DNA from: Gordonia effusa NBRC 100432
GTDB lineage: Bacteria; Actinomycetota; Actinomycetes; Mycobacteriales; Mycobacteriaceae
Length of the DNA stretch: 64,000 nt
Reading direction: 5' to 3'
NCBI RefSeq assembly: GCF_000241305.1
Contig: NZ_BAEH01000077.1
Location: forward strand, 1 to 64,000
Shown here: one piece after another, positions 1-9,910 of the stretch
How positions within the stretch are numbered: the first letter of the stretch is position 1
Layout of the letters: the number at the start of each line of letters is the position of its first letter
Translations under genes and position numbers: made by a program
The notes under the pieces: model-generated
The model's input: only the letters and a program-made list of their open reading frames with translations
What the model was told of the DNA's origin: nothing
Database searches by the model: none

Positions 1-1474
1 GGTAGAACAGCTTCTCGTGTAGGCGCCGTACCCGAAGAGCGTGACGTCGGATCTCCGAAAGCAGGGCACCCTGCGCGTCCAGGTCGCCGTCGAGCCGGAT
101 ATGCGCGGCGCGCGCGAGCCACCGCATCCCGACCTCGTCGTCGAAGGCCGGCAGCAGATGGGTCCGCGACATACGCTGCAACTGCAGTCGATGTTCGAGC
201 AAGCGTAAGAATTGGTACGACGCCGACAGGTTCGCGCCGTCATCACGGCCAACGTATCCACCCACGGTCAACGCCGCCAAGGCATCAACCGTCGGCAATA
301 CTCGCAACGACTCATCGACTCGTCCATGCACCATCTGCAGTAGCTGTACCGCGAACTCGACGTCACGCAGCCCACCGCTGCCCAGTTTGAGGTTGCGCTC
401 TTTAAGACTGTCTGGCACAAGGGATTCCACTCGACGGCGCATTGCCTGTACCTCGGGGACGAAGTCATCGCGCTCGGCAGCGGTCCACACCATCGGGTTG
501 ACGGCATCGATGTAGTCCCGCGCCAGCGCGAGGTCGCCGGTCATCGGCCGCGCCTTGAGCAGCGCTTGGAACTCCCAGGTCTTGGCCCAGCGCTTGTAAT
601 AGGCGATATGCGACTCCAAGGTGCGAGTCAACGCACCGGCTTTGCCCTCCGGGCGTAGTGCCGCATCGACTTCGAAGAACGCCAGTGAACCGATCCGCAT
701 CATCTCGCCAGCGATACGCGACGACGTGCTGTCGGCCGGCTCGGCCACGAACACCACGTCGACGTCGGATACGTAATTGAGTTCGCGCGCACCACATTTG
801 CCCATCGCGATGACCGCGAGACGGGTAGTCAACGGATCATCGCCGCAGACCGTCGCGATGGCGACTGCTAGCGCGGCGGTCAACGCGGCGTCGGCAAGGT
901 CGGCCAAGTAGGCGCCAACCTCGTGCAGCCGAAGCACTGGCTCGTCTTCGACGGTCGCCGCGAGATCGTGAGCGGCCAACTGCAGCACCAGGTTCCGATA
1001 GGCCAGGCGCAACTTACCAACCGCGCCGGGGCCGGTCTCCCGAGCCCGGTACAGCAGGTCCCCTGTTTGCGTGGACTCCGGTTCCGGTTCGGCGCCAACC
1101 GATTCCAGCATCGACGCGAACGCCTCATCCACGTCCGGCAGCACGTCGTCGAGTAGGAGGCGCCAGGTAGTCGGTTCGGCGACGAGGTGATCACCGAGCG
1201 CATCTGAGGCGCCGAGGACCGCGAACAACCGACCGCGAAAATGTTTGTTGGACCGCAGCAACGTATCGATCTCGCGCCAGGCTTCTCCTACCGCGGACTG
1301 CAACCGCACCAGCGCCCGCAGCGCAAGGTCGGCATCGGGTGCACGCGAGAGCGACCAGAGCAGATCAATCGATGCTTCGCCGGTCCATCCGAGGGCATCG
1401 AGATTCTCCCGAGCGGCGACATCGAGGAGGCCGAGGCGGCCCGCACTCGGCACGCCCGAGCGTGGCCTCACCAC
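1..1474 (-). CDS. glnE: Glutamine synthetase adenylyltransferase/deadenylylase, N-terminal part (cut by window edge)
   Basis: Bifunctional enzyme that adenylylates and deadenylylates glutamine synthetase according to nitrogen status. The open frame enters from the left edge with no stop, so only about the first 490 of roughly 1000 residues are present, mainly the deadenylylating half. The chosen GTG at 1474 is followed by a typical GlnE N-terminus ([12 protein letters not shown], then [18 protein letters not shown]). The conserved nucleotidyltransferase signature [17 protein letters not shown] lies near 750-800. It sits 126 bp downstream of glnA2 on the same strand, the usual actinobacterial pairing. 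The gene identity is secure; the exact start is less so because a second GTG is adjacent. Confidence 0.93.
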   Translation of the reverse strand, partial: MVRPRSGVPSAGRLGLLDVAARENLDALGWTGEASIDLLWSLSRAPDADLALRALVRLQSAVGEAWREIDTLLRSNKHFRGRLFAVLGASDALGDHLVAEPTTWRLLLDDVLPDVDEAFASMLESVGAEPEPESTQTGDLLYRARETGPGAVGKLRLAYRNLVLQLAAHDLAATVEDEPVLRLHEVGAYLADLADAALTAALAVAIATVCGDDPLTTRLAVIAMGKCGARELNYVSDVDVVFVAEPADSTSSRIAGEMMRIGSLAFFEVDAALRPEGKAGALTRTLESHIAYYKRWAKTWEFQALLKARPMTGDLALARDYIDAVNPMVWTAAERDDFVPEVQAMRRRVESLVPDSLKERNLKLGSGGLRDVEFAVQLLQMVHGRVDESLRVLPTVDALAALTVGGYVGRDDGANLSASYQFLRLLEHRLQLQRMSRTHLLPAFDDEVGMRWLARAAHIRLDGDLDAQGALLSEIRRHALRVRRLHEKLFY

Positions 1475-1600
1475 CTGCTCCGACGCAGGTGGGCACGTGA
1501 CAGAACGGTGGACGCGATCACAACAGCATTCTTACCGTGTTGGGTATCCGACCAACCTTCGGGGCACCCAAAACGGACTAGCGCACGGTGATCGTCAGAA

Positions 1601-2941
1601 CTACAGCGGCAGGTAACTCTTCAGCTCGAATGGGGTCACCAGGCTCCGGTAGTTTGTCCACTCCGCCCACTTGTTACGCAGGAAGTAGTCGAAGACATGC
1701 TCGCCCAACGCTTCGGCGACGAGTTCGGAATTTTCCATTTCACGCAGCGCCTCGGCGAGGCTGCCCGGCAATTCCCGATAGCCCATCGCCCGACGCTCGG
1801 CCGGGGTGAGCGCCCAGACATCGTCCTCTGCCTCGTCTGGCAGTTCGTAGTCGTCGGTGATGCCCTTGAGCCCGGCGGCCAGCATCACCGCGAAAGTCAG
1901 GTACGGGTTGCACGCCGAGTCGGGGCTGCGTACCTCGATACGACGCGACGACGCCTTATTTGGGGTGTAGAGCGGCAGCCGGATAAGTGCCGAGCGGTTA
2001 GCGCCGCCCCAGGTAGCCGCCGTCGGCGCCTCGCCGCCGTGAATCAGGCGCTTGTAGCTATTGACCCACTGATTGGTGACCGCACTGATTTCGCTCGCGT
2101 GATGCAGGATGCCGGCGATGAATTTCTTTCCAGTGGCCGACAGTTGCATCGGGTCGTCGGGGTTGTGGAAGGCATTGGTGTCACCCTCGAACAAGCTCAG
2201 GTGTGTATGCATCGCCGAACCGGGGTGTTCGCTGAACGGCTTGGGCATGAAGGTCGCCCAGACGCCCTCGCCAATCGCGACCTGTTTGACGACATAGCGG
2301 AAGGTCATGACGTTGTCGGCCATCGAGAGTGCATCGGCGTAGCGCAGATCTATCTCCTGCTGGCCGGGCGCGCCTTCGTGATGGCTGAATTCGACGGAGA
2401 TACCCATCGACTCCAAGGCATCGATGGCGTGCCGGCGGAAATTGGGCGCGGAGTCGTGCACCGACTGGTCGAAGTAACCGCCAGAATCGGCCGGCGTCGG
2501 GACGGTGCCGTCGAGTGGCGCGTCCTTCAATAGGAAGAACTCGATCTCGGGATGCACGTAGCAGCTAAATCCCTGGTCAGCGGCTTTATTCAGCTGACGG
2601 CGCAATACATGGCGCGAGTCGGCCCAGCTCGGCGTGCCATCGGGCATCGCGATGTCGCAGAACATGCGAGCCGAGTGGTGACGTCCGTCGGAGGTCTTCC
2701 ACGGCAACACCTGAAATGTCGACGGATCGGGTTTTGCAACCGTGTCAGCTTCGGAGACACGGGAGAATCCTTCGATCGCCGAGCCGTCGAATCCAATCCC
2801 CTCGCTGAACGCACCTTCAAGTTCGGCTGGCGCGATCGCCACCGATTTCAGGTAACCAAGAACGTCGGTGAACCAAAGTCTGACGAATCGGATGTCGCGC
2901 TCTTCGAGAGTCCGGAGCACGAATTCCTTTTGGCGATCCAT
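1601..2941 (-). CDS. glnA2: Type I glutamine synthetase, GlnA2-like
   Basis: Condenses glutamate and ammonia to glutamine with ATP. The 446-residue length and N-terminus (MDRQKEFVLRTLEERDIRF) fit the short GSI-alpha class (GlnA2) rather than the roughly 478-residue adenylylated GlnA1. Visible signatures are DGSAIEGFSR near residue 51, PEIEFFLL near 131, the HHEGAPGQQEIDLRY block near 195 and the NPYLTFAVMLAAGLKGI block near 350. I do not see the NLY-type adenylylation loop of GlnA1 near the C-terminus, so control by the adjacent GlnE is not obvious. It is followed by glnE and preceded by a 420-bp non-coding stretch. Confidence 0.95.
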   Translation of the reverse strand: MDRQKEFVLRTLEERDIRFVRLWFTDVLGYLKSVAIAPAELEGAFSEGIGFDGSAIEGFSRVSEADTVAKPDPSTFQVLPWKTSDGRHHSARMFCDIAMPDGTPSWADSRHVLRRQLNKAADQGFSCYVHPEIEFFLLKDAPLDGTVPTPADSGGYFDQSVHDSAPNFRRHAIDALESMGISVEFSHHEGAPGQQEIDLRYADALSMADNVMTFRYVVKQVAIGEGVWATFMPKPFSEHPGSAMHTHLSLFEGDTNAFHNPDDPMQLSATGKKFIAGILHHASEISAVTNQWVNSYKRLIHGGEAPTAATWGGANRSALIRLPLYTPNKASSRRIEVRSPDSACNPYLTFAVMLAAGLKGITDDYELPDEAEDDVWALTPAERRAMGYRELPGSLAEALREMENSELVAEALGEHVFDYFLRNKWAEWTNYRSLVTPFELKSYLPL

Positions 2942-3364
2942 GATCGCTGACCATAGGAGCCACCTGTTAAATCCATGTTACAACGACGAGTCGATCGCAA
3001 TACCCTGCGCGTTTGGCCAGCGAATCCCACCATTTGGGACGTTGGCCGCGTGAGTCGCGTGGGTTACGGGTCTCGATACACCGACTCGCGGGGCTCGCCG
3101 GTACTCGGACCACCAAGCCCCCACCTCCGATCGTCGAGTGCCGCGACGAGCCTGCGAGGCGCAGTGTATCGAGACGCCGTAAGACGACGCTCCCAGACCG
3201 ACCAAAGGTAGTGGGCGATGAGTCGGCCCCAACCCACACCAGATGTGACCAAATGCACACGTCAGGAGCATTCACGCGCGCCGTGTGCAGGGGCAGAATA
3301 CTTGGTGTCCAGCCCCAGCCCGGGTACCTGTCCCACAGGACTCGAGGAATGAAAAGAGACAATC
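2942..3364. other. Non-coding region between divergent glnA2 and panB
   Basis: This 423-bp gap separates the divergent glnA2 and panB genes and must hold both promoters. About a quarter is a repeat element (3070-3175) bounded by perfect 12-bp inverted repeats. Small open frames crossing it show no recognisable protein and overlap the repeat, so I treat the stretch as non-coding. The panB side ends in a purine-rich tract (GAATGAAAAGAGAC) that could serve as a weak ribosome binding site. Confidence 0.6.
3070..3175. repeat. Interspersed repeat with GTCTCGATACAC terminal inverted repeats
   Basis: The left end GTCTCGATACAC (3070-3081) is the exact reverse complement of the right end GTGTATCGAGAC (3164-3175). 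The interior carries the family words GTCGAGTGC and ACGAGCCTGCGAGG. The same words recur at 8437-8784 and 20920-21148, so this is one copy of a dispersed palindromic family. It has no coding capacity of its own and could fold into a long hairpin. Confidence 0.85.
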
Positions 3365-4234
3365 ATGTCGGAAACCCCTGTATCCGAAACTGCCGAGACC
3401 AATGTCTACGGCGCGAAACCCGACGCCCCCGCCAAGCCCCGCCGCGTCACGCGCATTCACCACCTGGCTCAGATGAAATCTGAAGGTGAGAAATGGGCGA
3501 TGCTCACCGCTTATGACTATTCGTCGGCAGCAATCTTCGACGAGGCCGAGATCCCGGTTTTGCTGGTCGGCGACTCAGCGGCCAATGTCGTTTACGGCTA
3601 CGACACCACTATTCCGGTCAGTGTCGATGAACTGATTCCGCTCGTCCGCGCAGTGGTTCGCGGCGCACCTCATGCTCTCGTCGTTGCCGACCTTCCGTTC
3701 GGCACCTACGAATCCGGTCCTCAGCAAGCACTCGAAACCGCCGTTCGCTTCTTCAAAGAGGGCGGCGCACATGCGGTGAAACTCGAAGGCGGCGAACGCG
3801 TCGCCGATCAGATCGCCACGCTCTCCGCCGCGGGTATCCCGGTGATGGCCCACCTCGGATTCACGCCGCAAAGCGTCAACGGCCTTGGCGGATTCCGCGT
3901 CCAAGGGCGCGGCGACGCGGCTGATCAGCTCGTCAACGACGCTATCGCCGTGCAGGAAGCTGGCGCATTCTCGGTTGTCATGGAAATGGTGCCCGCCGAT
4001 ATCGCCGGACAGATCACCCGCAAGTTGACCATCCCGACCATCGGCATCGGTGCCGGTCACGAGACCGACGCCCAAGTATTGGTCTGGCAGGACATGGCTG
4101 GTCTCACCCACGGAAAGACTGCCAAGTTCGTCAAGCGCTTCGGCGATGTCGGTGGCGAATTACGGAATGCCGCAACGCAATACGCCGACGAAGTGCGACG
4201 TGGCGTATTTCCCGCTCCAGAGCACAGCTACTGA
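3365..4234 (+). CDS. panB: 3-methyl-2-oxobutanoate hydroxymethyltransferase
   Basis: First step of pantothenate (CoA precursor) synthesis: transfers a hydroxymethyl group from 5,10-methylene-tetrahydrofolate to 2-oxoisovalerate, giving ketopantoate. The 289-residue protein shows the family's TIM-barrel landmarks: [17 protein letters not shown] with the metal-binding Asp near residue 70, [10 protein letters not shown] near 108, KLEGGE near 140, the MAHLGFTPQ block, the catalytic-Glu segment VVMEMVP near 205 and TIGIGAG near 226. An N-terminal extension of about 25 residues precedes the conserved core, as in other actinobacteria. Cytoplasmic; transcribed away from glnA2. Confidence 0.97.
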   Translation: MSETPVSETAETNVYGAKPDAPAKPRRVTRIHHLAQMKSEGEKWAMLTAYDYSSAAIFDEAEIPVLLVGDSAANVVYGYDTTIPVSVDELIPLVRAVVRGAPHALVVADLPFGTYESGPQQALETAVRFFKEGGAHAVKLEGGERVADQIATLSAAGIPVMAHLGFTPQSVNGLGGFRVQGRGDAADQLVNDAIAVQEAGAFSVVMEMVPADIAGQITRKLTIPTIGIGAGHETDAQVLVWQDMAGLTHGKTAKFVKRFGDVGGELRNAATQYADEVRRGVFPAPEHSY

Positions 4235-4353
4235 TCAGGCTCCGCTCCGCGGAACCCGGGTCGTACCGACCGATGTCATTCGTTCACCGCTGTCGAGCAG
4301 TCAGTTGAGGCTAAGGCGCAGCACGAGCCAACGGTTCGACCGAGTCCGCTACC

Positions 4354-5373
4354 GTGACCAGTGTGCGTGACCTATATCCAGCGATCGAACCATACAACTC
4401 AGGGCACCTCAATGTCGGTGAGGGTCAACTGATCTATTGGGAATGCTCCGGCAATCCCGACGGAAAGCCCGCGGTTTTCGTCCACGGCGGCCCAGGTGGC
4501 GGGACCAACGCCGAGCAGCGGCGCTTCTTCGATCCCGAGCGGTATCGGATCATCTTGTTCGATCAGCGCGGCTGCGGTCAATCCCGTCCGCATATTCAAG
4601 ACGGCGCTGATTTATCGGTCAACACAACCGATCATCTGATCGCCGACATGGAGGCGCTACGCGACTTCCTTGGGGTCGACCGGTGGCTGGTATTCGGCGG
4701 CTCGTGGGGCTCGACGCTGGGATTGGCCTACGCCCAAGCACATCCCGACCGCGTCACCGAACTTGTCTTACGCGGCATCTTCCTGCTGCGCCGCGACGAG
4801 ATCGACTGGTATTACAACGGCGGCGCCGCACATTTGTACCCGGACGAATGGGAGGACTATCTCGCGCCGATCCCCGACGACGACCTTGACGGTGACCTGG
4901 TCGACGCATACCACCGGCTGCTGACTTCCGACGACCGCGACGTCGCGATGGCGGCCGCTCGCGCCTGGACCGGTTGGGAGCAGGCCACCAGCTATTTGAT
5001 CCCCAAATCCCTTGTGCCCGAACATAGTCCCGAACCCGACGATCCGCGTTTCGACCTTGCATTCGCCTCGATCGAAAACCACTACTTCGTCAACAACGGC
5101 TTCTTACGCGAAGCCCAACTGCTAGAGAACATTTCGCGGATCGCACATATCCCGGCGGTGATCGTACATGGCCGCTACGACGTCGTGTGCCCGGTGGCCA
5201 ACGCGTGGGATCTCCATCGCGCGTGGACCGCTGCCTGCGTCGATGGTCAGCCGCGACCGCAATTGCACATCGTCCCCGACGCCGGACACGCGTCTTTTGA
5301 GCCGGGCATTCGCAGTCGGCTAATCGAAGCCACCGACGTGTTTGCCGCCGGATTCGACGTCGTCGCGGACTAG
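4354..5373 (+). CDS. pip: Proline iminopeptidase (alpha/beta hydrolase, S33 family)
   Basis: Removes N-terminal proline from peptides. The 339-residue protein has the oxyanion-loop motif HGGPGGG (residues 44-50), the DQRGCGQS segment near 70 and the nucleophile elbow GGSWGS with Ser117. The catalytic Asp is likely in HGRYDVVCP near 275 and the His in DAGHASF near 312. The start is GTG at 4354; a second in-frame GTG at 4363 is an alternative. No signal peptide is visible, so it is cytoplasmic. It is 119 bp downstream of panB and may be on the same transcript. Confidence 0.93.
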   Translation: MTSVRDLYPAIEPYNSGHLNVGEGQLIYWECSGNPDGKPAVFVHGGPGGGTNAEQRRFFDPERYRIILFDQRGCGQSRPHIQDGADLSVNTTDHLIADMEALRDFLGVDRWLVFGGSWGSTLGLAYAQAHPDRVTELVLRGIFLLRRDEIDWYYNGGAAHLYPDEWEDYLAPIPDDDLDGDLVDAYHRLLTSDDRDVAMAAARAWTGWEQATSYLIPKSLVPEHSPEPDDPRFDLAFASIENHYFVNNGFLREAQLLENISRIAHIPAVIVHGRYDVVCPVANAWDLHRAWTAACVDGQPRPQLHIVPDAGHASFEPGIRSRLIEATDVFAAGFDVVAD

Positions 5374-5454
5374 ACTGCGTACACGCGTACTACCTCCGGC
5401 CGCGTGCCGGCGACAATCCCGATCGGCGAGAACGGGAGAAGGGTGAGGTTATCT

Positions 5455-6975
5455 GTGGCCGCAACCGAGCAAGTCGAGATTGAGTTGAAGTTCGATGTTT
5501 CGGCGAATCACCCGGCACCCGATTTCGCCGGCATCGACGGCGTCACAGAATTACGCACCCCCGACACGGTAGCCCTCTACGCGACCTACTTCGACACCGA
5601 AAGCCTCGACCTGGCCAGCAATCGAATGACGTTGCGGCGCAGGGTCGGCGGCGATGACGAGGGCTGGCACTTGAAACAGCCCGCACTGACTAACTTCGGT
5701 TCGGTCAATACCCGACGCGAAATTCAGGTCAGCTTCGACGAAGCTCCAATGGAGGGCGACGCCCCCGATGAACTCCTTCGCCCAGTTCTGGCCATCACGC
5801 GTCGGCGACGCCTGATCCCGGTCGCCGCGATCTCGACGTCGCGCACCGCAATCGAATTGGTCGACGACACTGGCCACATCATCGCGGTGTTCTGTGACGA
5901 CCTGGTTACCGCCCAGTCGCTTCTCCCCGACGGTCAGTCGCAAACGTGGTCCGAATGGGAATTCGAACTCGTGGACGGCACCGGCAATGCCAAATCCGAC
6001 AAGAAGTTGCTCAAGCAGGCACGCAAGCTTCTTCTCGACGCCGGCGCGCAGGTGTCATCGAGCCAATCAAAACTGGCGCGCGCTATCGGCTCAACGCCGT
6101 TCGTCGGGCAACCGCATCTCGGAAAGAACCCCACCGCACTGGAATTGGTGATCACCGACATCGCGGTTCACCGCAACGCTCTGGTCGCGATGGATCCGCT
6201 TGTTCGCATCGACGCCTATGACGCTGTGCATCAGATGCGCGTGGCTACCCGGAAACTGCGCAGCGTGTTGTCGAGTTTCCCTACCGTTCTCGACGAGCTG
6301 GGCACCGCGCACGTGAACAACGAATTGCGTTTGCTCGCACAGATATTGGGTACCGCGCGCGATTCGGAGGTGCAACTGGCGCTGGCGGCCGAACTGCTTT
6401 CGGGCGAGGAGGCATCGGATCAATTGCGAGCAGCGCTCGTTGATGCCGAGAATGAGGCCCACGACAAAGCGTTGGCCGTCGCACACTCGGCGATGAACTC
6501 CAGCCGGTATTTCGCGCTTCTCGATTCTGTGGACCAACTAATCGCATCACCGCCGGAAGGTGTCAATGCGGACGCGTCCGCTCGCAAGGTCGTCGAAGGC
6601 GCTTTACGCAAGGTGCGCAAGAAGATTCGCGACGAACAAGACGAGTTATCGCGACTCCCCGAACGGTCACACGAATGGGAGGAGCATCTGCACACCATCC
6701 GCAAGCGCGCCAAGAAGCTGCGATATACCGCAGAAGCCGCGGAACCATTGGGCCGCAAGGAATTCCAGACCACCGCACGAGCGGCGAAGAAAGTCCAGGC
6801 CGCGCTGGGCGACTATAACGACTCGCGGATCAATCGAGCGCGGCTGGCACGTATCGCGGCCGACGCTCAACTGAGCGGAACGGACATGTTCACGCTCGGC
6901 CGCATCGACGCGCGCGAACAAGCCAACGGAGAGCGTGCGCTGCAACAGTATTGGAAAGCAGCGAGCGACCTATAA
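5455..6975 (+). CDS. CYTH and CHAD domain protein
   Basis: Two-domain protein. The N-terminal CYTH (triphosphate tunnel) domain begins with the ExExK signature VEIELKFDV; family members bind triphosphates or polyphosphate. The C-terminal CHAD domain is a histidine-rich helical domain linked to polyphosphate binding, seen in VHQMRVATRKLRSVL and LHTIRKRAKKLRYTAEA, two copies of the conserved H..R...K.LR pattern. The reading frame is open from 5404, but I prefer GTG 5455 because GGGAGAAGG (5434-5442) and GGTGAGG lie just upstream; GTG 5443 is also possible. Catalytic activity on inorganic triphosphate is inferred from family, not shown. Confidence 0.9.
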   Translation: MAATEQVEIELKFDVSANHPAPDFAGIDGVTELRTPDTVALYATYFDTESLDLASNRMTLRRRVGGDDEGWHLKQPALTNFGSVNTRREIQVSFDEAPMEGDAPDELLRPVLAITRRRRLIPVAAISTSRTAIELVDDTGHIIAVFCDDLVTAQSLLPDGQSQTWSEWEFELVDGTGNAKSDKKLLKQARKLLLDAGAQVSSSQSKLARAIGSTPFVGQPHLGKNPTALELVITDIAVHRNALVAMDPLVRIDAYDAVHQMRVATRKLRSVLSSFPTVLDELGTAHVNNELRLLAQILGTARDSEVQLALAAELLSGEEASDQLRAALVDAENEAHDKALAVAHSAMNSSRYFALLDSVDQLIASPPEGVNADASARKVVEGALRKVRKKIRDEQDELSRLPERSHEWEEHLHTIRKRAKKLRYTAEAAEPLGRKEFQTTARAAKKVQAALGDYNDSRINRARLARIAADAQLSGTDMFTLGRIDAREQANGERALQQYWKAASDL

Positions 6976-6986
6976 CGTCGGTGTTC

Positions 6987-8396
6987 CTAGACCGGCTCGA
7001 ATTCGACCTTCCGCGCCGACGGATCGGCAAGCACGAGTCTCACCCGAAGTTGTTGTGCCGGAGCAAGATCACCGGTACACGACGCGATAACCGCACGGTC
7101 GGCCAAAAATATCTGGGCGGACCGCTGTTCGGTGGGCGCATGGGTCACGACGGCGTCGAACTCGCTACCTACCTCGTCGGCGAGCACGACCGACTCGGCC
7201 AAATCGATGGAAAGCCGGTCGGCCTTCGACCCTAACGCGTCGGCCGAACGCAACAGCTTAGGCAAGGTCGGCAGCGCCGTACGTACCCATTCTGGAATCA
7301 CCTCGTTAGCCTTCACCGACAGACATACTTCGGTGGCAAAGCGGTCCCCCAGGCGACGCAACGGAGCCGTCACGTGTGCGTAAGCGCCCCCGACGCCGGC
7401 ATGCTCGGTCGACGTGGGCGGTGAATCAGCCGGCAGCGCAAGGTAATCCGAGCCGCGCAACAAACCGCTCGCGCCGGCCATCATCGCCAACGTAGTCGGC
7501 TGCTGGGTCGGCAGACTCGCCAAGAACTTGCCCGCGGGCTGGTCATGCGGCCAGTCCAACCCGAGTGCGACCGCAAGCGCACGCACCTTGGCGACCGCGT
7601 CGTCGCGTGCGGGTGGGACGGTCCGAAGTAGTCCGATACCGGCATCGCGCATGATCGTGCCCGCGCACATACCGGTCAGCAGCGATAGTTGCGCGTTCCA
7701 CAGGTCCGAGTCATAGCGGGGCGCCAGCCGCAGCGCCCACGCGCCCGACGTCGGGTCCCGTACTACTTCCTGCTCGGGTAGGTCGAGGTCGATCGCGCCG
7801 CGCTCTTGACCGAACCGTCGGCGCATCTCACCGAACTCGGGCAGGGCGGCGATCGACGGGTGCAGACGGTTCGACGCCGCGTCTGCGCTGACACCGGCAT
7901 AGTTCAACTTCGCGACTGAACGAACCAACGCACGACGCACCGCCACATCACCAACAGCGCCGTCATGGGCCACGCGGATCGTCCACAGGACAGCGGGCCG
8001 AATCTGCTCGGGAAGCAGCGACCCCGCGCCCTCGGATAGAACACGCGGATGCAGGGGAACCGAGCCGTCGGGAAAATAGAACGTTGTACCCCTACGCCTG
8101 CTCTCCTGATCCAGCGCTCCTTCGGGCACCACCAGAGCGCCGACATCGGCGATCGCGTAGTTGACGACGTACCCGTCGGCGTCGGCGGCCAGATGTATCG
8201 CCTGATCAAGATCCATCGAATCGGGCGGGTCGATCGTCACGAACGGTAAACCGGTGTGGTCTTCGCGGTCGTCGGCGTGGGCATCGGCGATATGTTCCGC
8301 TTCGTTCTGAGCCTGCGAACCGTAATCCTCACTGATGCCCAACTCAGCACGGATGGCGTCGAAGTCGATGTCGGGAGCCGAGACTCTACGTTGCAC
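6987..8396 (-). CDS. RNB-domain ribonuclease (RNase II/R family, short actinobacterial form)
   Basis: Predicted 3'-5' exoribonuclease. About 469 residues, with the RNB active-site run TIDPPDSMDLDQ near residues 54-65: Asp56, Asp62 and Asp64 match the conserved acidic set, while the fourth position is Gln rather than Asp. Further RNB features are the YAIADVGALV block and RRGTTFYFPDGSVPLHP. There is no obvious S1 domain at the C-terminus. The frame stays open back to 8966, but that extension would translate the repeat array and rnpB, so I place the start at GTG 8396, preceded by AGGG. It ends 12 bp from the convergent CYTH-CHAD gene. Confidence 0.9.
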   Translation of the reverse strand: MQRRVSAPDIDFDAIRAELGISEDYGSQAQNEAEHIADAHADDREDHTGLPFVTIDPPDSMDLDQAIHLAADADGYVVNYAIADVGALVVPEGALDQESRRRGTTFYFPDGSVPLHPRVLSEGAGSLLPEQIRPAVLWTIRVAHDGAVGDVAVRRALVRSVAKLNYAGVSADAASNRLHPSIAALPEFGEMRRRFGQERGAIDLDLPEQEVVRDPTSGAWALRLAPRYDSDLWNAQLSLLTGMCAGTIMRDAGIGLLRTVPPARDDAVAKVRALAVALGLDWPHDQPAGKFLASLPTQQPTTLAMMAGASGLLRGSDYLALPADSPPTSTEHAGVGGAYAHVTAPLRRLGDRFATEVCLSVKANEVIPEWVRTALPTLPKLLRSADALGSKADRLSIDLAESVVLADEVGSEFDAVVTHAPTEQRSAQIFLADRAVIASCTGDLAPAQQLRVRLVLADPSARKVEFEPV

Positions 8397-8436
8397 GACC
8401 ACCACCCTACGGGGGCGACTTCGGCTCAGTCGTCGG

Positions 8437-8592
8437 GTATTCCACCTGCTGGTCGAGTGCCGACGCGCGAGCTTGCGAGCCCGCCGGTGTATTCCACCTG
8501 CTGGTCGAGTGCCGACGCGCGAGCTTGCGAGCCCGCCGGTGTATTCCACCTGCTGGTCGAGTGCCGACGCGCGAGCTTGCGAGCCCGCCGGT
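8437..8592. repeat. Three tandem 52-bp repeats
   Basis: Three copies of a 52-bp unit start at 8437, 8489 and 8541. They look identical by eye and contain CTGGTCGAGTGCCGACGCG and GAGCTTGCGAGCCCGCCGGT. The array ends in GTATCGAGACC, the end signature of the dispersed repeat at 3070-3175. There are no unique spacers between units, so it is not a CRISPR array. Confidence 0.93.
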
Positions 8593-8643
8593 GTATCGAG
8601 ACCCCGCAACCCAAACACCCAACGCCACCAGCGGTCTCGATAC

Positions 8644-8784
8644 ACCACCTCGGCTGGCGCCTCGGCGGCACTCGACCATCGGAGGGGTCCACCACCTCGG
8701 CTGGCGCCTCGGCGGCACTCGACCATCGGAGGGGTCCACCACCTCGGCTGGCGCCTCGGCGGCACTCGACCACCGGAGCGGCAC
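8644..8784. repeat. Three tandem 47-bp repeats in inverse orientation to the preceding array
   Basis: Three copies of a 47-bp unit start at 8644, 8691 and 8738. Each contains ACCTCGGCTGGCGCCTCGG and GGCACTCGACCATCGGAGG; the third copy is diverged at its end, and a degenerate fragment follows to about 8815. The block begins at GGTCTCGATACACC, the reverse complement of the end of the 52-bp array, so the two arrays face each other across about 50 bp. It abuts the 3' end of rnpB. Confidence 0.92.
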
Positions 8785-8817
8785 ACCTTCGCCGACGGCA
8801 CTTGACCATCGGAGGGT

Positions 8818-9236
<419 letters not shown>

Positions 9237-9256
9237 GTCCAGGATACTCGCCGCGA

Positions 9257-9910
9257 TCACCCAAGGTGTGCGGTGTCGTTGACGCAGCGCACCACCGACC
9301 CGCCATCGGGGAAATACTCGACAATCGACAGCGACGCAAGGTCGAGGTGAAGGTGATAGAGCAGTTCCGGCCCGACGCGCATGGCATCCCGCAACAACGT
9401 CTTGATCGGCGTGACATGACTGACGACGAGCACCGTCTGCCCCGGATGCGTATCGACGATCTCTTCGCGAGCCGCCACCACACGTTGTTCGACGGCATAG
9501 AAACTCTCTCCGCTTGGCGGAGCAATCTCAGTGTTGCCCAACCATTCTCGGTGGAGCTGCGGGTCCCGTTCGGCAGCCTCGGCGAACGTCAGCCCCTCCC
9601 AATCACCGAAATCTGTCTCGATAATCCCCTCGCTGAGGATCACCGGCAGACCATGTTCGACCGCAACCGCCCGCGCCGTCGACTGAGCGCGCTCCAACGG
9701 TGAACTCACGACCGCGTCAATAGTCCACGTGCCCAACCGCTTTGCCGCTGCGGCCGCCTGTTGCGATCCCAGTTCGGTCAGTTCCGGATTACCCCGGCCC
9801 GAGTAGCGCCGGTCGACGGAGAGGGCAGTCTGCCCGTGCCGCAACAGGATAAGGCGCGTGGGAGCACCGCGCTGGCCTTGCCAGTTGGCCCTCGACGCTC
9901 CCGCGCTCAC
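9257..9910 (-). CDS. Histidine phosphatase (phosphoglycerate mutase-like), lacking the usual RNase HI domain
   Basis: The 217-residue protein carries the RHG phosphohistidine motif (LILLRHGQTALS near residue 20), the acid motif ETDFGDWEGL and the second His in VVSHVTPIKTLL. It resembles the C-terminal half of the actinobacterial bifunctional RNase H/acid phosphatase (M. tuberculosis Rv2228c type), in which this domain is linked to cobalamin (CobC) activity. Here the protein starts in what looks like the inter-domain linker and the RNase HI half is absent. GTG 9910 overlaps the stop of the upstream zinc-ribbon gene (GTGA), so no room remains for the lost domain. Substrate is unknown. Confidence 0.88.
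   Translation of the reverse strand: MSAGASRANWQGQRGAPTRLILLRHGQTALSVDRRYSGRGNPELTELGSQQAAAAAKRLGTWTIDAVVSSPLERAQSTARAVAVEHGLPVILSEGIIETDFGDWEGLTFAEAAERDPQLHREWLGNTEIAPPSGESFYAVEQRVVAAREEIVDTHPGQTVLVVSHVTPIKTLLRDAMRVGPELLYHLHLDLASLSIVEYFPDGGSVVRCVNDTAHLG

Noticed and set aside
1697-2533. 278-residue open frame on the plus strand
   Set aside because: Lies fully antisense to glnA2; a GC-bias shadow with no recognisable motif.
8437-8784. CRISPR array
   Set aside because: The units are contiguous tandem repeats of 52 and 47 bp with no unique spacers, and no cas genes are nearby.
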